From Methanomicrobiales archaeon (lineage in GTDB: Archaea; Halobacteriota; Methanomicrobia; Methanomicrobiales; Methanospirillaceae), in the NCBI GenBank assembly GCA_012516785.1, contig JAAYWH010000029.1:1-64000 (forward strand): a DNA stretch of 64,000 nt. Reading direction: 5' to 3'. Below the pieces are notes generated by a model, which saw only the letters and a list, made by a program, of their open reading frames with translations, did not search any database and had not been told where the DNA came from. A program made the position numbers and the translations under genes. Positions 18,445-26,857 of the stretch are shown in pieces (within the stretch, counting starts at the first letter, position 1; the number at the start of each line of letters is the position of its first letter).

Positions 18445-19461
18445 ATGATCAATGTCGGAGTGCTTGGTGCTACAGGAGCAGTCGGGCAGAGGTTTGTTCA
18501 GCTCCTGGCTGAGCATCCATGGTTCAACCTGACGACACTGACTGCTTCCGAAAGGAGTGCAGGGAAGAAGTACCGCGATGTCGTCAAGTGGCGTCTTGAT
18601 GTACCGTTCCCTGACAACATAGGGGATATCCGTGTCAGCCCCACGAACGTGGCCAGTCTGAAAGAGGTGGACCTGGTCTTCTCGGCCCTCCCTGCTGAAA
18701 TTGCCAAGGATGTGGAGACTGCATGCGCAAATGGCGGGCTTGCCGTCTGCAGCAATGCGAGTTCCCACCGGATGGAACCGGATATACCCCTGGTTGTCCC
18801 AGAGGTAAACCCCGATCATCTGGCGCTGATCGATGTGCAGCGGGATCATGGGCGGGACGGATTCATCGTCACCAACCCCAACTGCTCAACCATCGTGATG
18901 ACACTTGCACTTGCGCCTGTCCGTGGATGCTCCTTCCAGAAGATCCATGTCGCAACCATGCAGGCGGTATCGGGGGCCGGGTTTGAGGGGGTCCCTGCCA
19001 TGGGGATCTATGACAATGTTATCCCCTACATCGGCCAGGAAGAGCAGAAGATGGAGACCGAGACCATCAAGATTATGGGAACGTTTAGGAACAACGCCGT
19101 CCAGCCCGCCCCCTTCCAGGTCAGCGCCAGCTGCCACCGCGTCCCGGTGCTTGACGGCCATACCATGGCGATCTGGCTCGATGCCCGTGAACCCGTAGAG
19201 AAGGTAAAAGAGGCATTCCTCCGCTACAAGCCACCCATCGAGGGTCTGCCGACACAGCCGAAGGAATCGGTCCATTTCTTCGATGAGCCTGACCGGCCCC
19301 AGCCCCGGCTGGACCGTAACCGGGGCAACGGGATGACGGTATCGGTGGGACGGCTCCGCGAAGGTATCCGTTTTATCGCCATGGGGCACAACACCATCCG
19401 CGGGGCGGCAGGGGCCTCTGTACTGAACGCTGAACTGATCTCCTCCAGAAAGTATCTCTGA
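18445..19461 (+). CDS. asd: Aspartate-semialdehyde dehydrogenase
   Basis: Product of 338 residues. The N-terminal nucleotide motif is [10 protein letters not shown], the catalytic cysteine is Cys147 in NPNCST, and [11 protein letters not shown] carries the active-site histidine region. It makes aspartate semialdehyde for lysine, threonine and methionine, feeding DapA just upstream. It belongs to the archaeal/fungal Asd type. The alba gene begins ten bases after its stop. Confidence 0.95.
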   Translation: MINVGVLGATGAVGQRFVQLLAEHPWFNLTTLTASERSAGKKYRDVVKWRLDVPFPDNIGDIRVSPTNVASLKEVDLVFSALPAEIAKDVETACANGGLAVCSNASSHRMEPDIPLVVPEVNPDHLALIDVQRDHGRDGFIVTNPNCSTIVMTLALAPVRGCSFQKIHVATMQAVSGAGFEGVPAMGIYDNVIPYIGQEEQKMETETIKIMGTFRNNAVQPAPFQVSASCHRVPVLDGHTMAIWLDAREPVEKVKEAFLRYKPPIEGLPTQPKESVHFFDEPDRPQPRLDRNRGNGMTVSVGRLREGIRFIAMGHNTIRGAAGASVLNAELISSRKYL

Positions 19462-19471
19462 AGTGGTATCC

Positions 19472-19747
19472 ATGCTGAAAGACAATACAGTATTCGTCGG
19501 TAACAAGCCAGTCATGAACTACGTGCTTGCAGTGGTAACCCAGTTCAACAATGGAGCCTCGGAAGTCGCGATCAAGGCACGGGGAAAAGCCATATCGAGG
19601 GCTGTTGATACCGCTGAGATAGCCCTGAACCGGTTTCTCGAAAACGTGAGCAAGAAAGAGATCATCACCTCGACTGAGATCATCGACACTGACAGTGGAA
19701 AGACAAACGTGTCAAGCATTGAAATTGTCCTGGTGAACCAGCGATAA
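19472..19747 (+). CDS. albA: Alba DNA/RNA-binding chromatin protein
   Basis: Product of 91 residues, the usual Alba length. The N-terminal [14 protein letters not shown] segment contains the nucleic-acid-binding lysine that is acetylated in Sulfolobus Alba. [15 protein letters not shown] forms the helix contacting DNA. It coats DNA and binds RNA as a dimer. A GTG at 19463 is a possible earlier start, but the ATG at 19472 fits the family better. Likely the last gene of the transcript running through asd. Confidence 0.95.
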   Translation: MLKDNTVFVGNKPVMNYVLAVVTQFNNGASEVAIKARGKAISRAVDTAEIALNRFLENVSKKEIITSTEIIDTDSGKTNVSSIEIVLVNQR

Positions 19748-19884
19748 TTCCTTCCCTTTTTCCCTGCGTTCCCCGTCCCTCCCTGGCATGTTCATACAAC
19801 CTCCCGGTTCAGCCGTTGCACCGGGCGGGTCATTCAGGTAACCACCAGAAAGGATATAAGACACTCAACAACACTTAGTATTCA

Positions 19885-20334
19885 ATGAAAGGCTGGGCTC
19901 TTGCAGGGTGCTTTATGCTTCTGGCCGTCCTTACCGTGCCGGTCTTCGCGACCACGAATACCGATAAGTATGGGTACATCACGATAGAGGCGGTCGACAT
20001 TACCCTCGACGGGGGGAAAGCCACCATCGATATGAAGTATACCCTTGATGAACCGACACGGGTGATCGTCCTTCTCCTCGGAAAGCAGGATCTGAAAAAC
20101 AGACTCCTTACCGTCCTCAATTATGAGGATGCCGAGGTGAAAAATCTCGACCTCAATTCCGCTGAACTGGTGGTGGATGACATCTCTTACTCGTACGGGC
20201 GGGGGGTCTACTGGTTCCCCTCTCACACGTTCAATGTCCTGATCCCCACGCTCCGGATCACCACCCCGCAGGTCTCACGGGAGTACGCTGCGGTGACTGA
20301 GATCCCGAATGGGATCGGTTATTTTGCCTCATAA
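19885..20334 (+). CDS. Secreted protein of unknown function
   Basis: Product of 149 residues. A signal peptide is clear at residues 1-23 (WALAGCFMLLAVLTVPVFA). The mature part is beta-rich, with no cysteine or known catalytic motif. I do not recognise the family. It is a single gene between alba and the convergent DUF373 gene, about 480 bases away. GATATAAG at 19854-19861 is a plausible TATA element, close enough for a short leader. Confidence 0.75.
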   Translation: MKGWALAGCFMLLAVLTVPVFATTNTDKYGYITIEAVDITLDGGKATIDMKYTLDEPTRVIVLLLGKQDLKNRLLTVLNYEDAEVKNLDLNSAELVVDDISYSYGRGVYWFPSHTFNVLIPTLRITTPQVSREYAAVTEIPNGIGYFAS

Positions 20335-20817
20335 TCTCCCTGTCTTCTTTTGGGATGTCCTCGCTGTCCGGATGATGGAATAACAAAAAACCGGAATCGT
20401 GGCAAACACCTTCCAGGATCATCATCAAGATTGGTCCGGAATATTGTCTTCCACTTGTGGAGTTAGTACCCTTTCATAGTACCCCCCTCTTCACAGCTCT
20501 CCCTTCAATACAGGACATACGAACCAGGAGAGCAAAAGACCGGGAGAGCTCGCTGGGAACAGAATTATGGGACTGGGACCTCCTGCCGCTGGGGGGGGAT
20601 TCCCGAGTCAGCAGGGCAAGGTGCGGGTCAGAATTTTCCGGAACCCATCACTGAAACCGGGAATACGCTGGAAGATGAACATATGGGATGAGCTGCATCG
20701 CTCCTCCCATTTCCCCTCCCCGTTACGGGGTCTCTTTCCCTCATTTACATACGTTCCCTTTGGGAGAACGGATAAATTGAGCACCCTATCGTGGGGAAGA
20801 AAAAAATGTCCGCGCTT
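20335..20817. other. Intergenic region, no gene found
   Basis: About 480 bases between two convergent genes (secreted protein and DUF373). It contains a GC hairpin-like CCCCGTTACGGGG near 20720-20735 and runs of A near 20384 and 20803. Short open frames in it have no ribosome-binding signal and no protein-like composition. It most likely holds the two transcription ends. Confidence 0.5.
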
Positions 20818-21945
20818 TCAGACCAGCTCGATGACTTCGGGTGTTTTGTCACTCGTGTTCATATATCGGTTCACGAGATACTGGATCCCGATACCGGCAA
20901 ATGCACAGAGGAGCCCGCCAATCGTGCCGTACAGCATGTAGGTGATTGCATTGGCCGTGGAGAAGGGGAAATCCGGGACATTGCTTACCGCTATGGCATA
21001 GATGCTCGCGCCATAGGTGATCAGGCCGATCGCCCCGATGAAGAAGGGGAATATGATGACTTTGGCGAGTCTCTGGCGATCATGGAAGAAGTTGTCGATC
21101 ACAATCCCGGTGGAAGCAACGATGCCGGCAAGGGCCAGCCAGAGCACGGCTCCATAGACAAAGATCAGCACGTAGAGGAGGATCCCTACTTCGGTATAGT
21201 AGATGAGGATATTCATCAGTCCAAGGATCACCCCAATTATGACAAGGAGGATCCCGGCGATATAGGTGACAAAGGAGAACCTGCCCCTGGTGAGCGAGGT
21301 CTGGAGGGCAGTGGCAAATCCCCTGAAGAGGTCATCGATACCGAGACCCCGGTACAGGAGGTAGACCCCGATTGCTCCCACGACAATAACCGGTGCCAGT
21401 TCCGATCTCCCCGCAAGGTACGCGATCGGCCAGAACAGCATCAGGAGACCGATCGGCACAAGGACCAGCCTCGCTACCTTGGGATCGTTCAGGATCTTTT
21501 TGATCAGGTAGTAGGTCCCTTCAAGGTTCGGCATCTGGCTGACAATGACCCTCCGGATGCTTGAGACGGGAACCCTGGACTGGACGATGGGGATCACAAA
21601 CTCATCCTCAGCCCCATCGGTAACAACGATACAATTGTCTACCCCTGTCTCTTTCACAAGGCTGTCAATGGATGCCCCAATCTTCCGGTCCCCCTCGAGC
21701 ATGTGCATGTGGTCGCCGGCGATGAGGGCGATCTCCACACTCTCCCCAGCGGCAGCAAGTTCATCATAGATCTTGATCGCCTGGAATATGGCATTGACAT
21801 CCGAATCCTCGGGATCGGCGAGTGCGAGGGAATATGCGGCGTTCAGGCATGCTGCCCTGCCGAGGACGGGGCTCTCGACTCGCCCTTTATATCCGATATC
21901 GTCATCGCGATCGACACAAAGAACCAGTGTCCGCCCCGTCTGCAT
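20818..21945 (-). CDS. DUF373 family membrane protein
   Basis: Product of 375 residues. The N-terminal 170 or so residues are a soluble domain starting RTLVLCVDRDDDIGYK, typical of the archaeal DUF373 family. The rest is membrane-embedded with about six helices, including VLVPIGLLMLFWPIAYLAG and IVVGAIGVYLLYRGLG. The many acidic residues in VDRDDD suggest metal binding (inference). The biochemical role is unknown, but the family is widely kept in archaea. An ATG one codon upstream is also possible. Confidence 0.85.
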   Translation of the reverse strand: MQTGRTLVLCVDRDDDIGYKGRVESPVLGRAACLNAAYSLALADPEDSDVNAIFQAIKIYDELAAAGESVEIALIAGDHMHMLEGDRKIGASIDSLVKETGVDNCIVVTDGAEDEFVIPIVQSRVPVSSIRRVIVSQMPNLEGTYYLIKKILNDPKVARLVLVPIGLLMLFWPIAYLAGRSELAPVIVVGAIGVYLLYRGLGIDDLFRGFATALQTSLTRGRFSFVTYIAGILLVIIGVILGLMNILIYYTEVGILLYVLIFVYGAVLWLALAGIVASTGIVIDNFFHDRQRLAKVIIFPFFIGAIGLITYGASIYAIAVSNVPDFPFSTANAITYMLYGTIGGLLCAFAGIGIQYLVNRYMNTSDKTPEVIELV

Positions 21946-22009
21946 CACAATAGAAATCGCGATCTATCTATTAAATTGTTACTTCGGATGAACGGGGTTA
22001 AAAATGAAG

Positions 22010-22870
22010 TTAAATAAGTTTTGAGCGCTGGAGAAGGAGGATATCATCGGTCGTGAGTTTCTCTCCGGCCCTGAACATCTTGTAGACGTGTTCGGCCTCT
22101 TTCCGGACTGCCTTCTGCTCTTTGGAGACTTTGGCTTTCTTGGTCTTCTTGCGAAGGCCTGAGATCACCTTGTCGTAATCACGCAGTTCTTTCTGGCAGG
22201 CGATGAAGTACTTGTGTTCTGCATCAGCTGCCTCCTGTGCCTCGACAAAACTTCGGTGTGATGCATCGGCTTCCTCTCGTGACTTATCGGCTTTGCGGTA
22301 GAACTCGACCATCAGGTCATGGTGTTTCTGGGCAAGTTCGGCCATCTCGGTCACCTTTGCATGCATCTCGGAGGCCTGCCTGCGGAGATCGCGGGCGGAC
22401 GTGACTTTTACCTTGACTTCTTTGTTCTGTTCAAGCTCGGCCTCCTGTTCACGCATCGTCTCTTTCATCTGCTTGATCTTCTCGATCAGCTCGCGCTCCT
22501 TATCAGTGCTGATGACTTCCGTCTGCTGGCGGAATTCGAGGTGCTCGATCTGCTTCTGGAGCTCCTTCAGCCCACGGTTTTTCAGTCCGCCGTGGTCTTT
22601 CTTGAATCCTTCGATCTCTTCAAACAGGGCATTGGCCTGTTCATTGATCACGTTTCGCTGGTCTTTTAAGGACTGGACCTCGTTGTTGAATTTGTCCCGC
22701 AGCTCCTTGTTCTTCTGCGCTTCTTCGACATATTCCCTGGTCTGGTTGTTCAGGGTGTTCCGTTCCCGTGCGAATTTGCTGGCATTCGCATTGAGCTCAT
22801 TTCTGTGGTTTTTATGCTGTTCAGACTCGGCAAGAATCTTTTTACGTTTCTCAATCAGTTCATTCAACAT
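22010..22870 (-). CDS. Long coiled-coil protein
   Basis: Product of 286 residues, almost wholly alpha-helical. Heptad-like charged and leucine patterns run from residue 1 to about 245, followed by a basic region (LRKKTKKAKVSKEQK) and a short C-terminal globular tail ending LLLQRSKLI. Proteins of this kind occur widely in Euryarchaeota and are often mislabelled as phosphoserine phosphatases; no phosphatase motif is visible. GGGAGGT lies before the ATG. The start overlaps the stop of the small gene at 22864-23136, so the two are coupled. Possibly structural; role unknown. Confidence 0.85.
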   Translation of the reverse strand: MLNELIEKRKKILAESEQHKNHRNELNANASKFARERNTLNNQTREYVEEAQKNKELRDKFNNEVQSLKDQRNVINEQANALFEEIEGFKKDHGGLKNRGLKELQKQIEHLEFRQQTEVISTDKERELIEKIKQMKETMREQEAELEQNKEVKVKVTSARDLRRQASEMHAKVTEMAELAQKHHDLMVEFYRKADKSREEADASHRSFVEAQEAADAEHKYFIACQKELRDYDKVISGLRKKTKKAKVSKEQKAVRKEAEHVYKMFRAGEKLTTDDILLLQRSKLI

Positions 22871-23136
22871 GCCCTACCTCCCTCGATTACAGCCGGGCGG
22901 GTATCTCCGTTAGGAACGGTCTGCAGGATATGGATACAGTCAACTGCGCATACCTTCTGCTCATCAGCACTCATGCCAGGTATGGTAAAAGAGATATCCC
23001 TGCAATGAATGAGTGGCTGTGCGCCAGCATGCACCGCAAATGCGATTTTGCGCGAGCCTTTGTTCAATTGTCTGTCCATCATGTTCGACTCCCGATACCA
23101 GAAGGGACGCATGTCCGGATCTCCATAAACGGTCAT
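22864..23136 (-). CDS. Small conserved-looking protein, unknown
   Basis: Product of 90 residues, starting MTVYGDPDMRPFWYRES. It has three cysteines (in IHCRD, KVCAVDC) and one at the very end. Support for a real gene: its stop overlaps the next gene's ATG in the ATGTTGA arrangement, and a TATA-like ACTATATAG on the minus strand (about 23197-23206) would place transcription start near 23172. A GTG at 23154 would add six residues. I do not recognise the family. A plus-strand open frame covers the same DNA but has no such signals. Confidence 0.55.
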   Translation of the reverse strand: MTVYGDPDMRPFWYRESNMMDRQLNKGSRKIAFAVHAGAQPLIHCRDISFTIPGMSADEQKVCAVDCIHILQTVPNGDTRPAVIEGGRAC

Positions 23137-23456
23137 TCCGGAATAGCCCTTCACACAGCAGACGGTTCCGCGGGTGATAATCCTTCAGGATTTCTATATA
23201 GTACACGTTATTCCTTCATTTAATAATTTCCGAAGGAAGGGGCCGGAGTCGCTTGCATGGGGGGAGGATTCTTGACGTCAGAAGGTGATCCTGGGTATGG
23301 CTCCTGAACGTTCCTCATCAAAAACAGAACATATCCCTGAAAGTATCCTGATTCATCTTTGTAGAGGAAGGCTGAGAGAGGGGAGTGCTGGTTCAACAGG
23401 AATTTTTTTAAAAACAGGTCAACCAGGTCTTGGACCTGATCTGTCTTGGTGATAGT

Positions 23457-23493
23457 GGTGGCATCGTCCGGCACAAGGTGGCAGAGTGCCGGA
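23457..23493. repeat. Hairpin repeat, copy 1
   Basis: A perfect 8-bp stem (TCCGGCAC paired with GTGCCGGA) encloses the 11-base loop AAGGTGGCAGA. It is the first of two copies; 27 of the first 29 bases match copy 2, which starts 129 bp further on. It lies downstream of ftsZ1 in ftsZ1's direction of transcription. Confidence 0.8.
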
Positions 23494-23585
23494 TGGTTGT
23501 TGTCGGGGCGGTGTCGGTTTTTTCTCCTGTCACCGTTCATCAAAAAAGTGACCGGTTAACAGAACCCGATTCCGCAAAGGTATTT

Positions 23586-23622
23586 GGTGGTATGGTCCGG
23601 CACAAGGTGGCAGATGTGCCGG
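23586..23622. repeat. Hairpin repeat, copy 2
   Basis: The second copy has a 7-bp stem (CCGGCAC paired with GTGCCGG) and loop AAGGTGGCAGAT. It lies 35 bases beyond the ftsZ1 stop codon, where it could shape or protect the 3' end of that transcript. A fragment AAGGTGGC recurs at about 23635. Confidence 0.8.
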
Positions 23623-23656
23623 GCAGTTGTGAATCAAGGTGGCGTGTTGTTGTTGT

Positions 23657-24811
23657 TCAGAACCATTCCAGTAAGCTACCTCCGCTCGTGAAGTCCCGTG
23701 CTGCCTTGCGGTTCCTGGGGAGCTGGGGGACTTTCGGGTCCTCCTTCTTTCTGGCATCCTCCTCAAGGACCGACTTGTAAGAGACACGGTTTCCAAGAAT
23801 CTTTCCGCTCTGGACTCCTGTCATGATGGCCATGACGCGCACCTTGCCTTCCATGTCGTTCCTGACACGGGCACCCCATATGACATCGGCGTGCGGGTCA
23901 AGTTCGTAGGTAAGCGAGGTGGCGATCTCCTCGGCATCCTGCAGGGTCAGATCACTTCCACCAGTGATGTGGATCAGGCTTCCGGTTGCTCCGCGGTAGT
24001 CGACGTCAAGCATCGGGTTGCTCAGGCATTCCCTGACAACGCTCTCAGACTTGTTCTGCTGCTTGCTCTCGCCTACCAGCATCACCGCAACTCCTCCCTT
24101 GCTCATGATCGCACGGACATCGGCATAATCGATGTTGATGAGTGACGGCTCAGTGATGGTCTCGGAGATCCCCTTGACCGTCTCTCCCATCAGCTGATCC
24201 ATCACCGAGAACGCCTGGCCAAGCGGGAGGTTGGGCACAAAGTTTTTAAGGCGATTGTTATCGAGCACAATGACCGAGTCGGAGTTTGAAGCGAGCGTCT
24301 CCAGCCCCTCTTCTGCGCGGATCAGTCTGGCTTTCTCGACCTGGAAGGGATAGCTGACCATCCCGACCACGATGGCACCCTGCTCTTTTGCGATCTGTGC
24401 AACCACCGGGGCCGAACCTGTACCGGTCCCTCCCCCCATGCCTGCCGTTATGAAGACGAGATCGGCGTTCTCCAAAAGAGCCTCAAGGGTAGGGCGTGCC
24501 ATTTCAGCAGCACGTTTCCCGACATCGGGATAACCCCCGGCACCAAGACCCCTTGTCAGGGATTTGCCGATCAGCACTCTCTTGTCCGCCTGGATCATGT
24601 CGAGGTGTTGCTTGTCGGTGTTGATGGCAAGTGTCTCCGCACCGGCAACACCCATGTGGTGGAGACGGTTCACGGTATTGTTCCCGGCTCCACCGCAGCC
24701 GATGATCATGATTCGCGGCTGTCCGATGAAGTCATCATCCACACTCTGTGGACTTTTCTGTTCCTTCTCAATTTCTGCGTTTTTGAGCGCTTCATTGATG
24801 ATACTCTGCAT
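23657..24811 (-). CDS. ftsZ1: Cell division protein FtsZ, archaeal FtsZ1 type
   Basis: Product of 384 residues. This tubulin-like GTPase forms the division ring. Visible are [15 protein letters not shown] (nucleotide binding), the tubulin signature GGGTGTG in [12 protein letters not shown], and the T7 loop NIDYAD that completes the GTPase site of the neighbouring subunit. The N-terminus ([13 protein letters not shown]) and the long conserved [20 protein letters not shown] segment match archaeal FtsZ1 better than FtsZ2. A short variable tail ends in GGSLLEWF, a possible partner-binding peptide. It starts 11 bases after a ribbon-helix-helix gene, forming a two-gene operon. Confidence 0.95.
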   Translation of the reverse strand: MQSIINEALKNAEIEKEQKSPQSVDDDFIGQPRIMIIGCGGAGNNTVNRLHHMGVAGAETLAINTDKQHLDMIQADKRVLIGKSLTRGLGAGGYPDVGKRAAEMARPTLEALLENADLVFITAGMGGGTGTGSAPVVAQIAKEQGAIVVGMVSYPFQVEKARLIRAEEGLETLASNSDSVIVLDNNRLKNFVPNLPLGQAFSVMDQLMGETVKGISETITEPSLINIDYADVRAIMSKGGVAVMLVGESKQQNKSESVVRECLSNPMLDVDYRGATGSLIHITGGSDLTLQDAEEIATSLTYELDPHADVIWGARVRNDMEGKVRVMAIMTGVQSGKILGNRVSYKSVLEEDARKKEDPKVPQLPRNRKAARDFTSGGSLLEWF

Positions 24812-24822
24812 TTCTGACCCTC

Positions 24823-24999
24823 CTAAACCTTGAATGAAACCTGGTCACTCTCTTTGAGGACACGCCCGCCTTGCCTTTCTATCAGTTGCCGGACAGCATA
24901 CCTCACTGCTTCAGAGATGGTCGGAAACTCCCCCGCTTCCACCATATGCTGAAGCATCTCGATCTGATGGTCGGGAAGCCTGAGCGTAATTCGCTGCAT
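24823..24999 (-). CDS. Ribbon-helix-helix regulator, CdrS-like, upstream of ftsZ1
   Basis: Product of 58 residues. The N-terminal strand QRITLRLP would read the operator and the two helices follow ([13 protein letters not shown], then [16 protein letters not shown]), the typical RHH/MetJ-Arc fold. The size and the position directly before ftsZ match CdrS, the small RHH protein that controls ftsZ transcription in haloarchaea. It is followed by ftsZ1 after 11 bases. AGGAGT precedes its ATG by normal spacing. Two adjacent palindromes lie 17 bases upstream, so it likely regulates its own operon (inference). Too short for many gene finders. Confidence 0.88.
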   Translation of the reverse strand: MQRITLRLPDHQIEMLQHMVEAGEFPTISEAVRYAVRQLIERQGGRVLKESDQVSFKV

Positions 25000-25015
25000 T
25001 TTTACTCCTCATGTA

Positions 25016-25038
25016 TGACAATTGTCAGACAATTGTCT
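25016..25038. promoter_or_regulatory. Double palindrome, likely operator of the RHH-ftsZ1 operon
   Basis: Two perfect 12-bp palindromes share one base: TGACAATTGTCA (25016-25027) and AGACAATTGTCT (25027-25038). Their centres are 11 bp apart, one helical turn, which is the usual layout for two RHH dimers side by side. They lie 17 bp before the RHH gene. Related half-sites GTCAG and CTGAC occur at about 25050 and 25070. A TATATATA element for the leftward promoter lies near 25108-25118. Confidence 0.75.
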
Positions 25039-25194
25039 GCTAATCATCTGTCAGAGAGCTACCTTTAGTCTGACATTAGATCAGATGATTCCTAAATAAA
25101 CAGCAATAGTATATATATTTTTTCTTTCTCGTCCCAAATACCTTCTGCATACCTTAATACCGCGGTGCACCCATTTCTGAAGGGAAATTTGAGC

Positions 25195-26181
25195 GTGAAC
25201 TACGATATCCCCCACAGAGTGATCCACGGTGGAAAGGTCCGGCAGTTCCAGCAGGAACAGGGGAAAGGTGCCATCGATTTCAGTGCGAATCTTAATCCAT
25301 GGCCCCCAGCCGTCCCCCTCTCTCTCCCTGACGATCTCATTTCCAGCTATCCGGACGACCGATATCTCCTCCTTAAGGAAGCTATCGCGGAGCGGTTTCA
25401 CCGGTCGGTTGAGGAGATCGCGGTAGGAAACGGATCCATTGAACTGATCAGGGTCTTCTGTCAGGCGACCTTATCCCGTGGAGACCGGGTATGGATCAGG
25501 AATCCCACCTTTGGGGAGTATGAAATGTCAGCACGCCTGGCAGGAGCCATCCCTGCAGGGGAATGGCAACCAGCGGCAGCCGGGTTCCTCTGCAATCCGA
25601 ACAATCCCACCGGAGAACTCCAGAGCAGGCAAGCCGTCCTAGATCTGCTCTCCCCTGCAAAGACCCTTTTTGTCGATGAAGCATTTATCGAGCTTTCCGA
25701 CATCAACCAGAGCGTTGCCGATGTCAGGGACCCCTCCCTATTCATCTGCCGATCCCTCACGAAGAGCTTCTCAGTTCCGGGAATCCGGTTTGGGTATGGG
25801 TTCGGGGACCCAGACCTTATCGAACGGATGGAGATCATACGCCCTCCCTGGAGTGTCAACTCGATCGCCGAGCAGTTTGCAATCAGGGCATTCGGCAGGT
25901 ATGAACAGCTCGAACAGTCCCGGTCCAGGATCCGGGCAGAACGGGAATGGTTCATCTCTGCCCTCCGCACCCTCCCCCTTTCGGTTCATCCCTCCGATAC
26001 CAATTTTTTACTCCTGACCTTCCCGTACGATGTCGCACCCCTCTGTTCTGCTCTCTCCGGCAGGGGCATCCTCGTCCGGGACTGCCATTCATTCGGACTC
26101 CCAAGTTCCATCCGGGTAGCGGTCCGGACGAGGGGGGAAAACAGCCTGCTCCTGGAGGCGATCGGTGAATGTATGCGTTGA
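25195..26181 (+). CDS. cobD: CobD/HisC-type PLP aminotransferase (likely threonine-phosphate decarboxylase)
   Basis: Product of 328 residues from a GTG start preceded by GAAGGGA; a GTG at 25165 and a TTG at 25189 are alternatives. It is a fold-type I PLP enzyme: FLCNPNNPTG, LFVDEAFIEL and RSLTKSFSVPGIRFGY, with the cofactor lysine in LTKSF. The start IHGGKVRQF and DFSANLNPWPP favour CobD, which makes aminopropanol phosphate for cobamides, over histidinol-phosphate aminotransferase. The overlap with cobY strongly supports a cobamide role. HisC remains possible. Confidence 0.82.
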   Translation: MNYDIPHRVIHGGKVRQFQQEQGKGAIDFSANLNPWPPAVPLSLPDDLISSYPDDRYLLLKEAIAERFHRSVEEIAVGNGSIELIRVFCQATLSRGDRVWIRNPTFGEYEMSARLAGAIPAGEWQPAAAGFLCNPNNPTGELQSRQAVLDLLSPAKTLFVDEAFIELSDINQSVADVRDPSLFICRSLTKSFSVPGIRFGYGFGDPDLIERMEIIRPPWSVNSIAEQFAIRAFGRYEQLEQSRSRIRAEREWFISALRTLPLSVHPSDTNFLLLTFPYDVAPLCSALSGRGILVRDCHSFGLPSSIRVAVRTRGENSLLLEAIGECMR

Positions 26182-26762
26182 TACTTGCGGGAGGGAGCGG
26201 AACACGGCTCAATCTTGGTGAAAAACCACTTGTCACCTTGAACGGAAAGCCGATGATCGAATACGTCATCAAAGCCTTCCATGACGCAGGGTACGAGGTC
26301 GTGGTGATCCTGACCGGAAAGACTCCGTACACCCTCAACTGGTGCAGGGCACGGGCCATCTCCTATCTCGTCGCCTCAGGAGCCGGGTATATCGAAGATC
26401 TTGCCGAAGCGGCAGAGTATCTTGAGATAAGGGATCCTTTCTTTTCCTGTGTTGCAGATCTCCCCTTCCTCAGCCCGGCAACCATCAGCGAGATCAGGGA
26501 ACACTACCAGAAATCCGGAAAGGAGGCCTGCTCGGTATGGGTGCCCGAGGAGCTTATCAGGAACGCAGGCTCCCACCCTTCGTATTCGGGCTGCATTGGC
26601 ACCATCCCGGCATGTCCGGCCGGCATTAACATACTCCGGGGGGATCTCATGGAGAAACATCAGGATGAGCTGCAGCTCCTGCTCTGGGAGGAGAGTCTTG
26701 CATACAACATCAATACCCAAGAAGAACTGGATAGGGTTCGCCAGCTCTGCCAGGACCGATGA
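26169..26762 (+). CDS. cobY: Adenosylcobinamide-phosphate guanylyltransferase CobY
   Basis: Product of 197 residues. CobY is the archaeal enzyme, unrelated to bacterial CobU, that activates adenosylcobinamide phosphate with GTP. The nucleotidyltransferase motif LAGGSGTRL is at the N-terminus, followed by EKPLVTLNGKPMIEYV; CVADLPFLS contains the metal-binding Asp. The ATG lies inside the end of cobD (13-base overlap), so they are co-translated. The pair supplies late steps of cobamide synthesis, needed for the methyltransferases of methanogenesis. Confidence 0.9.
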   Translation: MYALILAGGSGTRLNLGEKPLVTLNGKPMIEYVIKAFHDAGYEVVVILTGKTPYTLNWCRARAISYLVASGAGYIEDLAEAAEYLEIRDPFFSCVADLPFLSPATISEIREHYQKSGKEACSVWVPEELIRNAGSHPSYSGCIGTIPACPAGINILRGDLMEKHQDELQLLLWEESLAYNINTQEELDRVRQLCQDR

Positions 26763-26857
26763 GCCCTCAAAAAAACAATACAAACGAGCCAGTTTGGGCA
26801 GATTCCCCCGATTACCGGAGAAATAATATAAGCAAGCGCCGCTGAATTATACTTACT

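Larger units (their letters stand above)
23155..23656. other. Gap between ftsZ1 and the small gene; carries a hairpin repeat
   Basis: About 500 bases without a convincing gene. It holds the TATA-like element near 23200 for the leftward operon and two copies of a hairpin-forming repeat (listed separately). A minus-strand frame of 107 codons at 23220-23543 is interrupted in character by one of the repeats and has no good start signal. Confidence 0.5.

Noticed and set aside
23220-23543. Minus-strand open frame of 107 codons between ftsZ1 and the small gene
   Set aside because: It runs through a hairpin repeat copy, has no convincing start signal, and its composition is not protein-like.
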